Shown here: positions 11,035-23,651 of the stretch, piece by piece | Layout: each line of letters opens with the position of its first letter | Position numbering within the stretch: the first letter of the stretch is position 1 | NCBI GenBank assembly: GCA_963853835.1 | Contig: OY970827.1 | Span: 77,765,234-77,829,233, forward strand | Source: Calendula officinalis | Taxonomy: Eukaryota > Streptophyta > Magnoliopsida > Asterales > Asteraceae | Direction of reading: 5' to 3' | Length of the DNA stretch: 64,000 nt | Made by a program: the position numbers and the translations under genes | Notes under the pieces: model-generated | The model's input: the letters and a program-made list of their open reading frames with translations, nothing else | Database searches by the model: none | What the model was told of the DNA's origin: nothing

Positions 11035-11788
11035 TTAAGGATTGAACGAAAACCTTCCCAAAATACCTTGCTTGTATGGCAAATATGTTTTCTTCTTCAT
11101 ATCATTCGAAACGGCCCGATTCACATTGTAATGGAGTTCATGGGCCGAAACACGTCCCCTTCTCTTTGACATCGATCCAGAGCTCCTTATAACTTGATCA
11201 TGTTTCCTTAAATTTTCAGAGTATTTCTTCAAAGGGTCTTTATCCATTGCTCGCCCATCCGAAGCACTTCTAAATAATAAAAGATCCATGAAGCTCCACT
11301 TTTTTGACCCCTTTTCCATTGAAATTGGCGCCATTTGTTCTCGTTGACGACCCGAGCTTCCAAGTGGTGACAATGATCTTGTTCTTCTACTTCTCGATGA
11401 AGGTAAACGAGAAGAAGAAAACCCTCTCTCTCTTCCTCTTTCTCTCTCTACCTTATCCACTTCTGGATGAGGATCGACGGTCTTGATTACGCCCCCATTG
11501 GAACAAATCTTCTGCGGGAATTGGATCATTATCAAAATGGCAACTTACATCGAATGAAAATTCATTTTCGAGTAAGTTGTTTGGTGTCTTTGGGACACCA
11601 GGTTTCTCCTCCCATGCAAATGGAACAGTTGGAAAACAACTGTTCCAGTTAGCATAGGAGGTGATCAACAACTCATCAAACCCACTAAAAAACTCAGTCA
11701 TACGAGTGGGACTTGACGGAGCACTAGTGTAAGCACCACCATATGATGAAGAACCGAAGTCGAAATCCATGGCTGGAGCTATTTCCAT
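11035..11788 (-). pseudogene. DUF1645 paralog with a 1-bp frameshift
   Basis: A second copy of the gene at 4929-5687, same strand. The N-terminal part (11788 down to about 11499) has MEIAPAMDFDF, SAPSSPTR and FAWEEKPGVPK motifs. The C-terminal part (about 11498 down to 11035) has the Ser/Arg-rich stretch, LFRSASDGRAMDKDPLKKY and the YKQGILGRFSFNP tail. The two parts are in different frames. Comparison with the intact copy shows one extra base: this copy reads 'ccccattgg' where the other reads 'ccccatgg' (plus strand, 11495-11501). The shift falls just after the AEDLF motif. Both halves stay highly similar to the paralog, so the break is recent or a sequencing error. An in-frame ATG at 11800 would add four residues, but the paralog supports 11788. 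Confidence 0.8.
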
Positions 11789-11906
11789 GTTTATAAACAA
11801 TTACAATATTGGAATATTAATCTGACTTTAGACTAAACCTTTAAAATAAATACGTTGAGGATTGATGTTTATAACCAAAAGGAAATGAATTGAGGAAGAT
11901 GGTGAG

Positions 11907-11984
11907 AAGTTTCATGGGGTAAATTAAGTTGACTTGTAATTAAATGAGATAGCATGCAGTCAAAGTTGACGTCTTGTTGTTTAT
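11907..11984 (-). promoter_or_regulatory. Upstream blocks shared with the other DUF1645 copy
   Basis: Plus-strand 'tttcatggggtaaattaagttgact' (about 11911-11935) and 'gttgacgtcttgttgttta' (about 11965-11983) correspond in order and rough distance to blocks at 5788-5896. The second block contains TTGAC, the core of the W-box bound by WRKY factors. In the other copy that core reads TTGCC, so the site is not conserved in both. Confidence 0.4.
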
Positions 11985-11989
11985 TTAGT

Positions 11990-13000
11990 TTTTAGAAAAA
12001 ACGTGTGTGCTTTTGCTGTTTTATATTTTATTTTTTATAATTGTAAGGTCCAGGAACCTTATCAATCTAGAATTCTTTAATATATTCGGAATTGAAAACT
12101 TGAAAATACGCACATGTAGATGTATCTTAATTTGATCAAAATTAACATGTTTAATATCTCAAGCACTGTAATACGTTATCTAACTAATGTGATCTATAAA
12201 ATTTGAATGGGTTAACCATAAGAATGGTCTAATGGTTAATTTTGGTATTTGAAAGGGTGAAATTCCCGGTAAGTCTCAAGTTCAATGTCTAAGTTCAAAA
12301 AAATACCCCTTATAACCACAAAAATTTACCCGCGCCGACTCCAGTCTACCCGCAAAGTGGGTGGTCGCCGTGGGATTATTCGGTAAAAGTTATATAAATA
12401 ACAATTTAGAATAAATAAATATTGTAGTTTTGAGTTTAGGGAAGAGATATGTGTTTTGAAGTAGTAAACAAATATAAATAAAATATATTAAATAAGTTAA
12501 AAATATAACTTATAAAAACCTAAAGTCAAAAGTAAAAATTACAAACATAAAAATTAAAAAAAAAAAAAAGTGGCATTCCAAATACCATGTCTAACCGTGA
12601 AGCATATGATCAAGCAATACAAAATGGGCCTTGTTATTTGCATTTGGACAAATAACATGGGCCATATGCCCATATAGGACTGCCGAAGAACTATTTTGAA
12701 GCCATAAAATGACATTTGTATAATTATACGTCTTTCAAGTTTCAAGAGCCATAACTGACATCTTTACACACCTAACGGTACGTATCAGCTTGTCAAATGC
12801 TATTTAAGTTGAAACGTCGACCTAGAGATATTGTTAGTTTTTTGTTAGAACAAAATATGGAAAACAAATCCCTAATTCATTGATTTCTTTGTGTTAATGC
12901 ATTTATCATCAACAAACACAAAACTCACATTGTACCTAAGTTTTTCATAAGCATACTTGTCCTGTTAACGTCACAACTTTGAACTGGATTACTTTGTGAT
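11990..13000. other. Intergenic DNA with a SINE-like stretch
   Basis: At about 12224-12380 a tRNA-like head can be read: 'tggtctaatggtt' as A box and 'caagttcaatgtc' as a degenerate B box. A body with 'gggtggtcgccgtggg' follows, as in plant SINEs. I did not find a target duplication. The rest is AT-rich and without genes. Confidence 0.4.
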
Positions 13001-13513
13001 TGTGAAGATCGAATAACTCTTCATAAACATAGATCTTTAGGCTCAAGAATAGTTAGTTCTTGATCTGGAATAAGCATATACAAATAACAAAGTTGCGGAA
13101 TTATATAAACATATTTGTATTGCTAAACAAGGTTTCATCATCATCTTCTATGTACAATGATTACTTAAAGCCCCAATTCTACATATAAATATGTAGAACG
13201 GTTTTAGTTAACAGGATCATACGACCTTGAGGCTTAGGTTTTACACACATACACGTTAAAACGTGGGTTCTAAGAACATCTAATTCTATGTCATTAGGTT
13301 TCTTTATATACTAGAAAACCCAAGACTTACAAGGAAAAGATAATAACTAAATCTTTTAAACTAATAAAGATATACTATATCTTTTTACATTAATGATTAT
13401 CTCCTAAATCTTTTTCAAATCTTGAACTTCATAATACCGACTTAGGTCCTTGTAGTTTAATAGTTTTGACATAATCAAATCATCTATGAATATTAATAAT
13501 AATATTCCTAACA
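13001..13513 (-). repeat. 3' LTR of element M
   Basis: Ends TG...CA; matches 14973-15485 with no difference that I can see. Confidence 0.88.
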
Positions 13514-14154
13514 ATCTTCCCCTATTTGATTTGACAAAACTTATAGAATTAGCTAGGAATCTTCAAGTCTCTTCCCCTTTTTGACATAATCAAATAAATC
13601 CGAGAAACTTGAACTTCCCCTTGAATGATCAACACTTTTTCTTCCCCTAAAAGTGTGATATCATTCTTGTGTTCTTCAAGGCTATATTAATTACATTGAA
13701 AACCAACTATCTTCTATTTGAAGTTGAAGTAGAAACTCAAACTAAGCATCACATTCCGTCTAAATATAGTAATCAGCAACGTCATAATCTTGTATGAGGA
13801 CATCTTGGCCTTCAACAGATCTTTTCGTTAAGATTCTGTTGAATTGCAGTTACAACAATACATAACATCTTATGTAGTAAGACTTTCCACTTCTTCTTCA
13901 AATAAAATATAATCAATTATCTTCTGTAATCAATTGATAAAGATCAAATATGTAGTAAATAAAAACTTTCCTTTATCTTCATCATGCCTTTAACCTGTGT
14001 GTGTGAATAATGTGATTCGTTTCACATTATTATCAGATACGATCAATAAACCGTGGTATGGAATGAGCATGGTGTGTGTCATGCTTTCCAAAGTATGATG
14101 TATCAGTTGTATGGAAGAAATCAGTATAAAAAAAAAAATTTAAAATTTTTCGAT

Positions 14155-14405
14155 CAGTACTGATTAATACTGATCAGTCAATCTCAGCAGTAGTAAAAAT
14201 TTCAGTCTATTACTGATCCGTAGAAAAAAAAATTCGGTTTATTACTGATCAGTAGTATTTTTCTTCATTTACTACTGATCAGTAGTATTTAATATGGATC
14301 AGTAGTAAAATGAAATTGTGAAGATCAGTAATAAATTCGAATTGAAGAGGATCAGTAGTAATCGAGATAGAGTAGCAGTAGTAATTGTTGAAATTGGGAT
14401 CAGTA
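14155..14405 (-). repeat. Cluster of ACTGATCAGT palindromes in M
   Basis: Variants of 'actgatcagtagta' recur at roughly 20-35 bp spacing, interleaved with AT-rich filler. The same cluster occurs in element P at about 26075-26320. The role is unknown. Confidence 0.75.
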
Positions 14406-14972
14406 GTAAACATGGGAAGTGATCTTTTGAAAACCATTACTGCTGATACCACTTGTCTTCTTTCACATCTCCATTAAAACAAAACCTCTAACCTTTTTAT
14501 TCAATTTCCATGCCTTCTTCAATTTGCGATTGCCAATTTAGCCCTTGTCCTTCTAAATCCATTGCCAATTTGCGATTAAAACTTTGAAGTCTACCAAACT
14601 CAGATTGACTGCTTTGAAAGGGACAGTAGTAATTTTCGATGTTGTTATGGATTAGTAATATTGACAAGAAAAACCACAAAAAGTCAAAATCTTTAAAACT
14701 CAGATTTGAGAAAGTAGAGTTTCGTAGTTATTACGTAATCTTCAATTTGAGTAAGTAGAGATGTATCAAGATGCTGTAATATTGACACGAAGCAGAGGTG
14801 GAAGTTGACTCACTGATTTTTGCCAGCGGTGACATCATCGCTGCCATCTTCATCTTTTTAAAATCAAACATCTTCATCTTTTTTTTAAAATCAAAATCGT
14901 AATGTTTTAATGTTAATCACCGATTTATCCTTGTTTCATTCCAGATCTGAGCCACCGTGCTCTGATACCAAT

Positions 14973-15485
14973 TGTGAAGATCGAATAACTCTTCATAAAC
15001 ATAGATCTTTAGGCTCAAGAATAGTTAGTTCTTGATCTGGAATAAGCATATACAAATAACAAAGTTGCGGAATTATATAAACATATTTGTATTGCTAAAC
15101 AAGGTTTCATCATCATCTTCTATGTACAATGATTACTTAAAGCCCCAATTCTACATATAAATATGTAGAACGGTTTTAGTTAACAGGATCATACGACCTT
15201 GAGGCTTAGGTTTTACACACATACACGTTAAAACGTGGGTTCTAAGAACATCTAATTCTATGTCATTAGGTTTCTTTATATACTAGAAAACCCAAGACTT
15301 ACAAGGAAAAGATAATAACTAAATCTTTTAAACTAATAAAGATATACTATATCTTTTTACATTAATGATTATCTCCTAAATCTTTTTCAAATCTTGAACT
15401 TCATAATACCGACTTAGGTCCTTGTAGTTTAATAGTTTTGACATAATCAAATCATCTATGAATATTAATAATAATATTCCTAACA
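14973..15485 (-). repeat. 5' LTR of element M
   Basis: Lies beside the primer-binding site at 14959-14970, which identifies it as the 5' LTR on the minus strand. Confidence 0.88.
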
Positions 15486-15769
15486 TGATGGTTCTAAAAC
15501 GGGAAAGTGATGTTGATTTCTTCCGTTCAAGGTTTCTAAAACGAAAAAACTACAATTATTTGTTGGGTTTTTCTAACTCATACTCTAAGGACATGTGATT
15601 AGAAGGATTAAATGAGCTAAAAATTTCCTTTTATAATGTTCTGCACCGTGATCTCATCTTTTCGTTTCCGTGATGTTCTACACTGTGAAAACATCCACCA
15701 TCACTACTGCAATTTATTCGGTGTGGAGACAATGAGCACCACAAGCTCGTGGTGGGCGTGATGTCCTGC

Positions 15770-16281
15770 TGTTAGGAATATTATTATTAATATTCATTAA
15801 AGATTTGATATGTCAAAACTATTAAACTACAAGGACCTAAGTCGATGATATGAAGTTCAAGATTCAAATAAAGATTTAGGAGATAATCATTAATGTAAAA
15901 AGATATAGTATATCTTTATTAGTTTAAAAGATTTAGTATTATCTTTTCCTTGTAAGTCTTGGGTTTTCTAGTATATAAAGAAACCTAATGACATAGAATT
16001 AGATGTTCTCAGAACCCACGTTTTAACGTGTTTGTGTGAAAAACCTAAGCCTCAAGATCGTATGATCCTGTTAACCAAAACCGTTCTACATATTTATGTG
16101 TAGAATTGAGGCTTTAAGTAATCATTGTACATAGAAGATGATGATGAAACCTTGTTTAGCAATACAAATATGTTTATATAATTCCGCAACTTTGTTATTT
16201 GTATATGCTTATTCCAGATAAGAACTAACTATTCTTGAGCCTAAAGATCGACATTTATGAAGAGTTGTTCTAAACTCAACA
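15770..16281 (+). repeat. 5' LTR of element P
   Basis: Starts TGTTAGG and ends CAACA, followed after 2 nt by the primer-binding site. Confidence 0.92.
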
Positions 16282-17107
16282 TGTGGTATCAGAGCGGGTG
16301 GCTCCAGATCTGGAATGAAACAAGGATCTATCAATGATTATTATCGGTCGAAGAGTAAAAAGAAATAAATTGATCAAAAGCATCAAGGGAAAGATCACAA
16401 AGCCAGGTAATATTTAAAAGAGTTATTTATAAGATTTAAAAGAGTCATAATTCTTTCGGAAGTTTTGCAAAGTTTTTGAGAAAGGCTACATATACAATGG
16501 AATTAATTAGAGAAGCCATGCATTCTTGGATATATGTCAAATTAATTTTTTAGAGGAATTAAGAAAAAGATAGCATGCATCAAGGAATCTTTAATTAAAG
16601 TCAGGAATCTTTAATTAAAGCCATACATATATCTCTTTGAAGGCAATAAAAAAAAAAAAAAAAAAAAAAGTGCACGTGTATGTTATCGTTGAGGCGGCGT
16701 TAGAAGGAAAGGAGATATTTTTATTTTTTTGGTTTATACCGCTGATAAACTCTTTATGCTGATCAGATCACCTATGTTACTACTGGTATCTAGTCCGATT
16801 CTACTACTGATCAGTAGGAATTCAATATTCCTACTAATGGATCGAAGAGTCAAACGTTGTACGCAAGCCTACAGTAATGTGTTCCTACTTTTTGTTTGGT
16901 TTGGTAGCCATATTAAAATAGTGAGGCGGTGACCATATTCCAAGAATTAAAGTGTACGTAATATTAGATTTAATATTATTTGTTTGAAAAAAATCAAAGA
17001 ATGTGCAGTGGATCGCATTATGAGGGGCCAAATGGTTTAAATTCCAAAGATAGTGTTAAAGAGGGGAATGAAACCCATGTGGGGTTGTTGGAATGTTGCC
17101 CACAAAA

Positions 17108-19476
17108 TGTAACGCCCCAAAATTTAAGTTATTTAATTAATTAATTTTAATTATTAAAAAAAAATGAATTATATATTTTGAATAGTTAATATTTTTCATT
17201 AATAAATTTATTAGCCGACTTGTAGTTAAACGGTTCATATTGTAGACGGCCTGTTGTTAGACGGTTCGTTTTTGTTAGACATAGTTAGTCACGTGAACGT
17301 TTCAGGTTCTAACCGGTTAAATAATCGAAACTTGTGCTATATTAGTTGTCGGGTCGGGCCGAGTGGGCCAAGAGGGACCGGTCCAAAGCGCAAGGCCTAA
17401 AGGTTTTTGAGTGAGATGCTTTATTAGGTTATTAAGGTATTAAACCCTTTTTCTTTCACTTTTGTTTTGCGGCCGTCAAAGGGAAGAATGCTCCATGTTC
17501 TTATTCAATTGTCTAACCAAATATCCCTCTGTGCGTTCCTCTTGTCGAAGCTAGCAAGCAGGTGTGAATTAATAAAGTGATTGGCGATGGTACTTGTTAT
17601 TTGTTGCAATGTTTTTGGTCGGTGTTTTCTTTTAGTAGAGGTGGCTGGAAATAAAATAATTCTTGATGATTCTCTTTGTGACGTGGTGGTCATATGCAAG
17701 TGCAAAGAAAGAAAAGAAAAAAAATAGAGAAAGAGATCATGTTGCAGTCGAATTCATTTAAGCAGGCAAGCATACACCTCATTTGTTTCCTTTTAATTAC
17801 TATGGAATCTCCTAGCCTTCAATCGTTGACTTATTTGCAGCCCTCTTTCTCGTTTCTACTGTGTTCGAATATCCTCAAGGAGGAGATGCCATCAGTCGGC
17901 GGTGTCGAGTTGTAGTTCGAGTGAATAGGTTATTCGGTAGTGATCTTTTCCTTGTTCCATTTATTTAATCTCGCGTTTATTCGGATTTAATCGGGAAACT
18001 TTTTACCATTAAGTTTCAGAAACCATTCATAATTTGAGTATATAATATTTTCAAGCTGTCGGGTAATGAATTCTAAATGCTCGGGTTTTTCGGTGACGGG
18101 TCGGGTTGCTAAAACGAGTTTTGTAAATCCATACTTTATGGCAGAATCTGCCCTACTGTTCTAATCTGTTTTTGAGGTACTTAAAATAATCTTTAGGGTT
18201 TTTGGCCCGTGCTGGGACCTTGTTTTCTGAGTTAGCTTTTCAACGCCGCAACCCTCTCGTCAATCCGATTTACGGTTTTAAAGTTATAGTCAATTTAGTA
18301 TGCTGCTGTTAGGAAACTGTCCGGTGCAGTATGTCTGTCTTGCATCACTGTTTTGAGACACTAGGAATCTGTTTTGGCCATTGACCGTCTCACAGTAAAT
18401 TGTAGTTCTGATTGTCTTCTAGCCATGGTAAAAAGATGGGGAAAATCTAATGAACCGTTTAAGAGTTATAGCAGTTTCTGTGAGACCGACGGGTGCTGCC
18501 AGTTTTCTAAATTGAGTCCTTAGAACGGATTGTAATTCGGGTTTCATTTTTATGCTTCTAGGACCGTCTAGGAGATAACGTGCTGCACTTCTGATTTGTC
18601 GGGAACCCTTTGGAGCTTACGTTTCTGGAGGTGAGTATTCTCACCGTGTATTCAGTTTTAACGTTATACATGCATGACTTATGTGTTACATTTCTTGCAC
18701 CTTAATTGTTATCTGAGCTTGATCTGTTATCTGAGTTTGATCTGTTGTCTGAGTATCTGAGCAGCTGTTGATTTATTTTAATCTGAGACATTGTGCCTGG
18801 GTAACCGAGCTCGGCACAGGGTCATTCTGTGCTACTACTTGCTAGGGCATCTGAGATAATTATGTTAAAGAGATAATAAAACATAATAACACACATCTGA
18901 GTTTTTGGAATTATTCCCGTCTGAGTTTTTGGGATTATTCCCGTCTGAGTTTTTGGGATTATTCCAGTCTGAGTTTTGGGATCACTCCCGTCTGAGTTTT
19001 GGCTTACGCCTATCTGAGGTGTGAGGAGGGACGAGGTTGATCTCTCGTCCCAAATCACACAAGCGCGCTATATAAATTAAAATCTGAGTATAAAATCTGA
19101 GAAATAAATCTGAGTAATTAATCGAGTAGTTTCTGACTAGGAGTACACCGATGTGCCCTCATGTGTTGTATGTTAGGATTGTTTGCATTTTGAGATATTC
19201 ACTCAGCTTCTCCAGCTGACCCCTATTTTCCCCCACATTGTTTCAGGTACCAGCAGAGGAAAGGAGAAGGTGGACGGTTGACCGCTGTATCTTTCATTAC
19301 CGATGTGGACGGCATTTAATATTTTAAAAACACTTAATTTTAACTATTTCCGCATTAAATACATTTTTAAATGAAAATACTATTATTGGGATTTAATTAT
19401 TCAAGTTATTTGGACCTTTTGATTATAATTTTGTTTTCAAAAATTTTAAAAATCTTGTAAATTTTAGGGTGTTACA
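17108..19476 (+). repeat. 5' LTR of element N
   Basis: 2369 bp; contains a 24-bp tandem array at 18897-19012 and many CTGAGT hexamers. Confidence 0.93.
18897..19012 (+). repeat. Tandem 24-bp repeat inside LTR of N
   Basis: About four to five units of 'ctgagtttttgggattattc' plus 'ccgt' stand in tandem. The array is copied in the other LTR at about 25441-25556. Confidence 0.8.
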
Positions 19477-22400
19477 AGTTGGTATCAGAGCTCTGACTTG
19501 AGAGATTCGGGTTCGCAAGGGGCGAATTCAAACTCAAGTTTGAGTATCGAGTTTTTAAAACGAGAAAAGAGTCAAATATTTTTCTGAGAAAAGTTTCCAC
19601 ATCAAACATACAGCATGTCACGTCGACCTCTCGCTTCCTATTGCCGGTAATATTTCAGAGCTTTTATTTATTTGAGAATTTCGTTGTATTCTGAGTTTTG
19701 AAGAATGACAAATGTGAGAATTGCTATCATTAATTCGAGTATAATTTCGATATAATTCTGAGAGTATTTCGCGACTAAGATCGCTTTTCTGAATATATTT
19801 TTCGTGTGTAATTCTAAGTACATCCGCGTTATACATGCTTCTATAATTACATAATATTTTACATAATCTGTGAGATTTTATAATTCTGAGAAATTCTAAC
19901 CAATAAGGGTAGTAAATGAATATAAAATTATGATATAAACTTCATAAATTATTTAACGAGGACATTTTTGGGGTGAATAATAAAAGAGAAGTAATAAATT
20001 CTTCATATTGATAAAATACTAAAACCTTTCGTTTTAGAGAAAATACTTAATAAAAAGAGTTATTGAAACGAGTAAACGGTGAAACGAATAAAAGAAAGAT
20101 GTTTTTATTATCAAAAGAATATTTTTGTGACAGTTCATCAAGTCCAGCAAAAGTGAAAATACCGAGAACATATTTTAATTTTTTTTTAAAAAGTTGATAA
20201 TTATTTTACATGATTTACATTTGAGCTAGACGAGGAACGTTAAAAAAAAAAAAAATTGGATTTTATTCTTATCCGTTATTTCAGAGTCGTTTTAGTTTTT
20301 AATATTAGAACTTTAGTTGGATTAAGCATGTTTTTTTTAATGTTGAATTAACATTTGAGATTTTATTTAGTGGAACCTTTTCACTTATTTATCCAAATTT
20401 AAAAATCTAAAATTTATGAAATCTTTGGACAATTAAAAAGGAGAATGTTTTTATAAAGAGATGAGACATGATGTATTGGGAAAATCTTTTTGCTGAGAAA
20501 ATAATAAACCGAGATTTATTAAATTGAGATCAAATGAGAAAACTTTTAAAGTATGTGATTTTAATAGCTGAGACTGAAAATCCATAATTATATTTTTATG
20601 AATTCAGTGAGAGATTATTTATTTAACGCAGAGATATTGAATAACCTATGTAAGTTTGCTATACCAATTAATCGAGGATTGCCAAGACAAATTAAACAGA
20701 AATTATTCAAGTTTATCTTAAAGGGTATTTATTAAAAGTGAACCAAAGGGAGACTATCATCATTGATTCGGTGTTGATCTATTTAAAATAAATTAAAAGA
20801 GTTTATGAACTATATTATGTTCTGAGTTTAACTGTTGAAAACATAATAAAATATTTTGCTGAGTGCCTTTTGCTGAGTGCATTTCTGAGTAATGTTTATA
20901 AGATTTCGAGTACATACAGCTGAGTGCATATCTGTATTTATCAGATATTGAGAGTAAACTTTTCTTCCTTCTGAGTGTGATTTGTTTGTGGATTACTTTT
21001 ATGTGGGAAGTTGTGAACTTTGGGATTGACTCGTGACCAAACAAAAGCATGTGTCGAAAGTAATAGAGGGCCCCTATTACCGTACACACAGGACTTTTGG
21101 TTGGTTAGGGGGAGATTTTGAGGGGAACGATGGACCAATGCTTGTTATGGTGAATTTAGTATGTGTATTCTAATTGTTTGTGTGACTACATACTTGCTTG
21201 TTTATTTTGGTAGACAATACTAGTTCCAAACTCGAGGACGAGTTTTTCTCCAAGTGGAGTTGAGTAGGGGTAAAAGGGAAAATTGTCAAGAAATAATTAT
21301 CATTAATTATTATTTATAAATATTATGAGCATGATGCTTATGCAGAGAGATTTTGTTGGTATGAATTTAAAGTGCGAAATCTAGATGCATATAATTGATC
21401 AAATAAATTATAAGAGTAACTATCAAATCAAGCAGTTAAGAATAATTAAATTTATTTTATGGGTAATTATAGAGTTTACAACAAAATGATAGATCGGGTT
21501 ACTGGAGAAATTAACAAATCAAGTTAATTGGGTTGAATGAATATCGTGCAAAAGGGGAAGTAGTAATACTACAATTATTTACAAAATAAGACAGTATAAT
21601 TATTCTTGGGTGGTTATAAATGTGATAATGAGAAATCATGAAATTAAAGTGATGAGAACTTATTAATGAGTCGAATATGAGAAAACTGCTACAAAGAAAT
21701 TTTGAGGAAAATGAGTTAAAATGAGATCGGTAATTTGCTGGTAATAAGTTATTATTAAAACGAGCTAAATGATAAAATTTTATTTTGATTAATTATGGAG
21801 TAATTTTGAGTTATAAGAAATTTACAAATCGAGTTACATAAGCAAATTAATAAAATAAGTCAAAAGAGAAAAGTATTAAATTAACGGGAAGTTTTATTCA
21901 AATTTTTGAAGTATTATAAAGTGTTATGAGTTTTGAAGTATTATAAAATCATATGAGAAAACTCTATTTATGAATAATTATTAAACTTGAGATGAGAACA
22001 ACTATTCAATAAATTTATATTAAACTTAGGAGAAATTTCAAAAAGACGAGAATGTACCGAATTGATGAACCATGAGTAAACCATAAGATTTAGAATAAAG
22101 TGTAACTGTGAATTGAGTAAATGAGAACTAAGGAATTAATTCGTAATTTGAGTAACGAGAAATCATTATAAATAAGAGTATGAAATTTAATTGGAATTTT
22201 TAGTGGGTAACATGAAATTAATGAGTAGATATGGTCAAAATAATTAAGAGACATTTTGAGTTGTGTAAATCAGTCAAACGGTCTATTAAAGGATTGTTAA
22301 ACTAGATGAATGAGAAAACATCTATTAAAATATTATCGAGAAACCACTAAATGTAATAGAATGAGAACCTATTAAAGGGAATTAAATGACACGATCGTTA

Positions 22401-23651
22401 ATTTGAACTATTTAAAGGGTTATCAACACCGGTAATATGCAACCGTAATAGAGTAAGGTAACAATATAATGTTAAAGAAGAGTTATTTTGAGAACCAATA
22501 ACACGGTTGAGAGAGAGTATATCATTCCAAGTATTATAAGCTGGTAAATTGGAACACGCGAGTAGTAATAAGAATGAGTAAAATGTGATTTATACATAAT
22601 GCTATTACTTGTAAATATTATTACCTTATGAGTTGTTACTGAGTTAGAGTTTTGGGTTTGCTTCTGAGTTAAGATTTATAAGTTTGCTCCTGAGTTATAC
22701 ATTTTTGAGTTATATTCCTGAGATATGTTTTGAGTTTATTTCTGAGTGGGACTTCTGAGTTATATTTCCAGATCATATGTTGGAGTTATATACCTGAGTA
22801 TATGAGAATTCTGTGTGATATGTATATTCCTTGTGATTTATTTGCATGGTTTTTATATTAATTGATAATGGTGTAAACCGCTAAATTACTTATTATGTTG
22901 TAACAAATTGTTGACCCATAGAGTAGAGGACCTTCCGAGTCATTTTGGTGGAAAATTGTCGATAATGAAATTTTTACCTATTGCTAAAATGTATAAGTGG
23001 TCATTTGATGGAGTTGTGCGGGAAGAAATTTTTTCCATAAAAACTTGTTATCGTCATGAGAGATCCGAGGGTGATTGTGCAAATGGTTTGGATGACCTGG
23101 TACTACGCTGAGCACCTGGTATCGTCAACAAATCAATAGTAAATTTCCAAGTGGAGTTGAATCGGTGATTCAACGCGACGTTAATCGCTGAGTGCAACAA
23201 CTGTATCCGAATGCGAGAGCAAGAAGACGCCTTCAGTAGAGTATCGTGGTGTATTTTATGCTCATTATCAACATTTTCTTTGCATACTGAGATCCGTAGT
23301 GAGCATCCTGACCTTATTTCTTTTAGCCTTATCGTTTTGCGCCACTAGAGGTGGATAATTGTATGAGCACTTACGTGATCTGGAGTCCATTTCCTATTAA
23401 GTAAATTCACCATGAAGAGCCTCTTTCTATTCATAACTTTATCGTTTTTATACTTCTTTTCCATTTGAGTATGCATGTCGTAGTTCACCCTGATGAATTT
23501 CCTTTTCATTCTTAATCTTATCATTTTGTTTTCTTTCCCCATTTGAGGACGTGTGCCGTTGGCGAGTATGAGTTGAGACGCGAGATTACTACCCTGAGTT
23601 TCTTCCGAGCAATGACTTCGGGGACGAAGTCTACTTCAAGTGGAGTTGAGT

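Larger units (their letters stand above)
13001..15485 (-). mobile_element. Non-coding short LTR retrotransposon 'M'
   Basis: Two LTRs that look identical by eye (13001-13513 and 14973-15485, 513 bp, TG...CA on the minus strand) flank a 1.46-kb interior. The primer-binding site is the reverse complement of TGGTATCAGAGC at 14959-14970 (initiator tRNA-Met type). A polypurine tract sits next to the other LTR (plus-strand 'atcttccccta' at 13514), so the element runs on the minus strand. The 4-bp 'tgat' borders it on both sides. There is no gag or pol, so it is non-autonomous. The interior holds a cluster of 'actgatcagtagta' palindromes (about 14155-14405) shared with element P. The LTR start TGTTAGGAATATT is common in copia-type elements, which is my tentative class. 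Confidence 0.85.

Noticed and set aside
17505..17915. Frames duplicated at 24049-24459
   Set aside because: They are identical because both lie in LTRs of N; no domain, no coding signature.
18822..19058. Repeated PKTQTGI frame, also at 25366-25602
   Set aside because: It is a translation of the 24-bp tandem array in the LTRs of N; the duplicate is just the other LTR.
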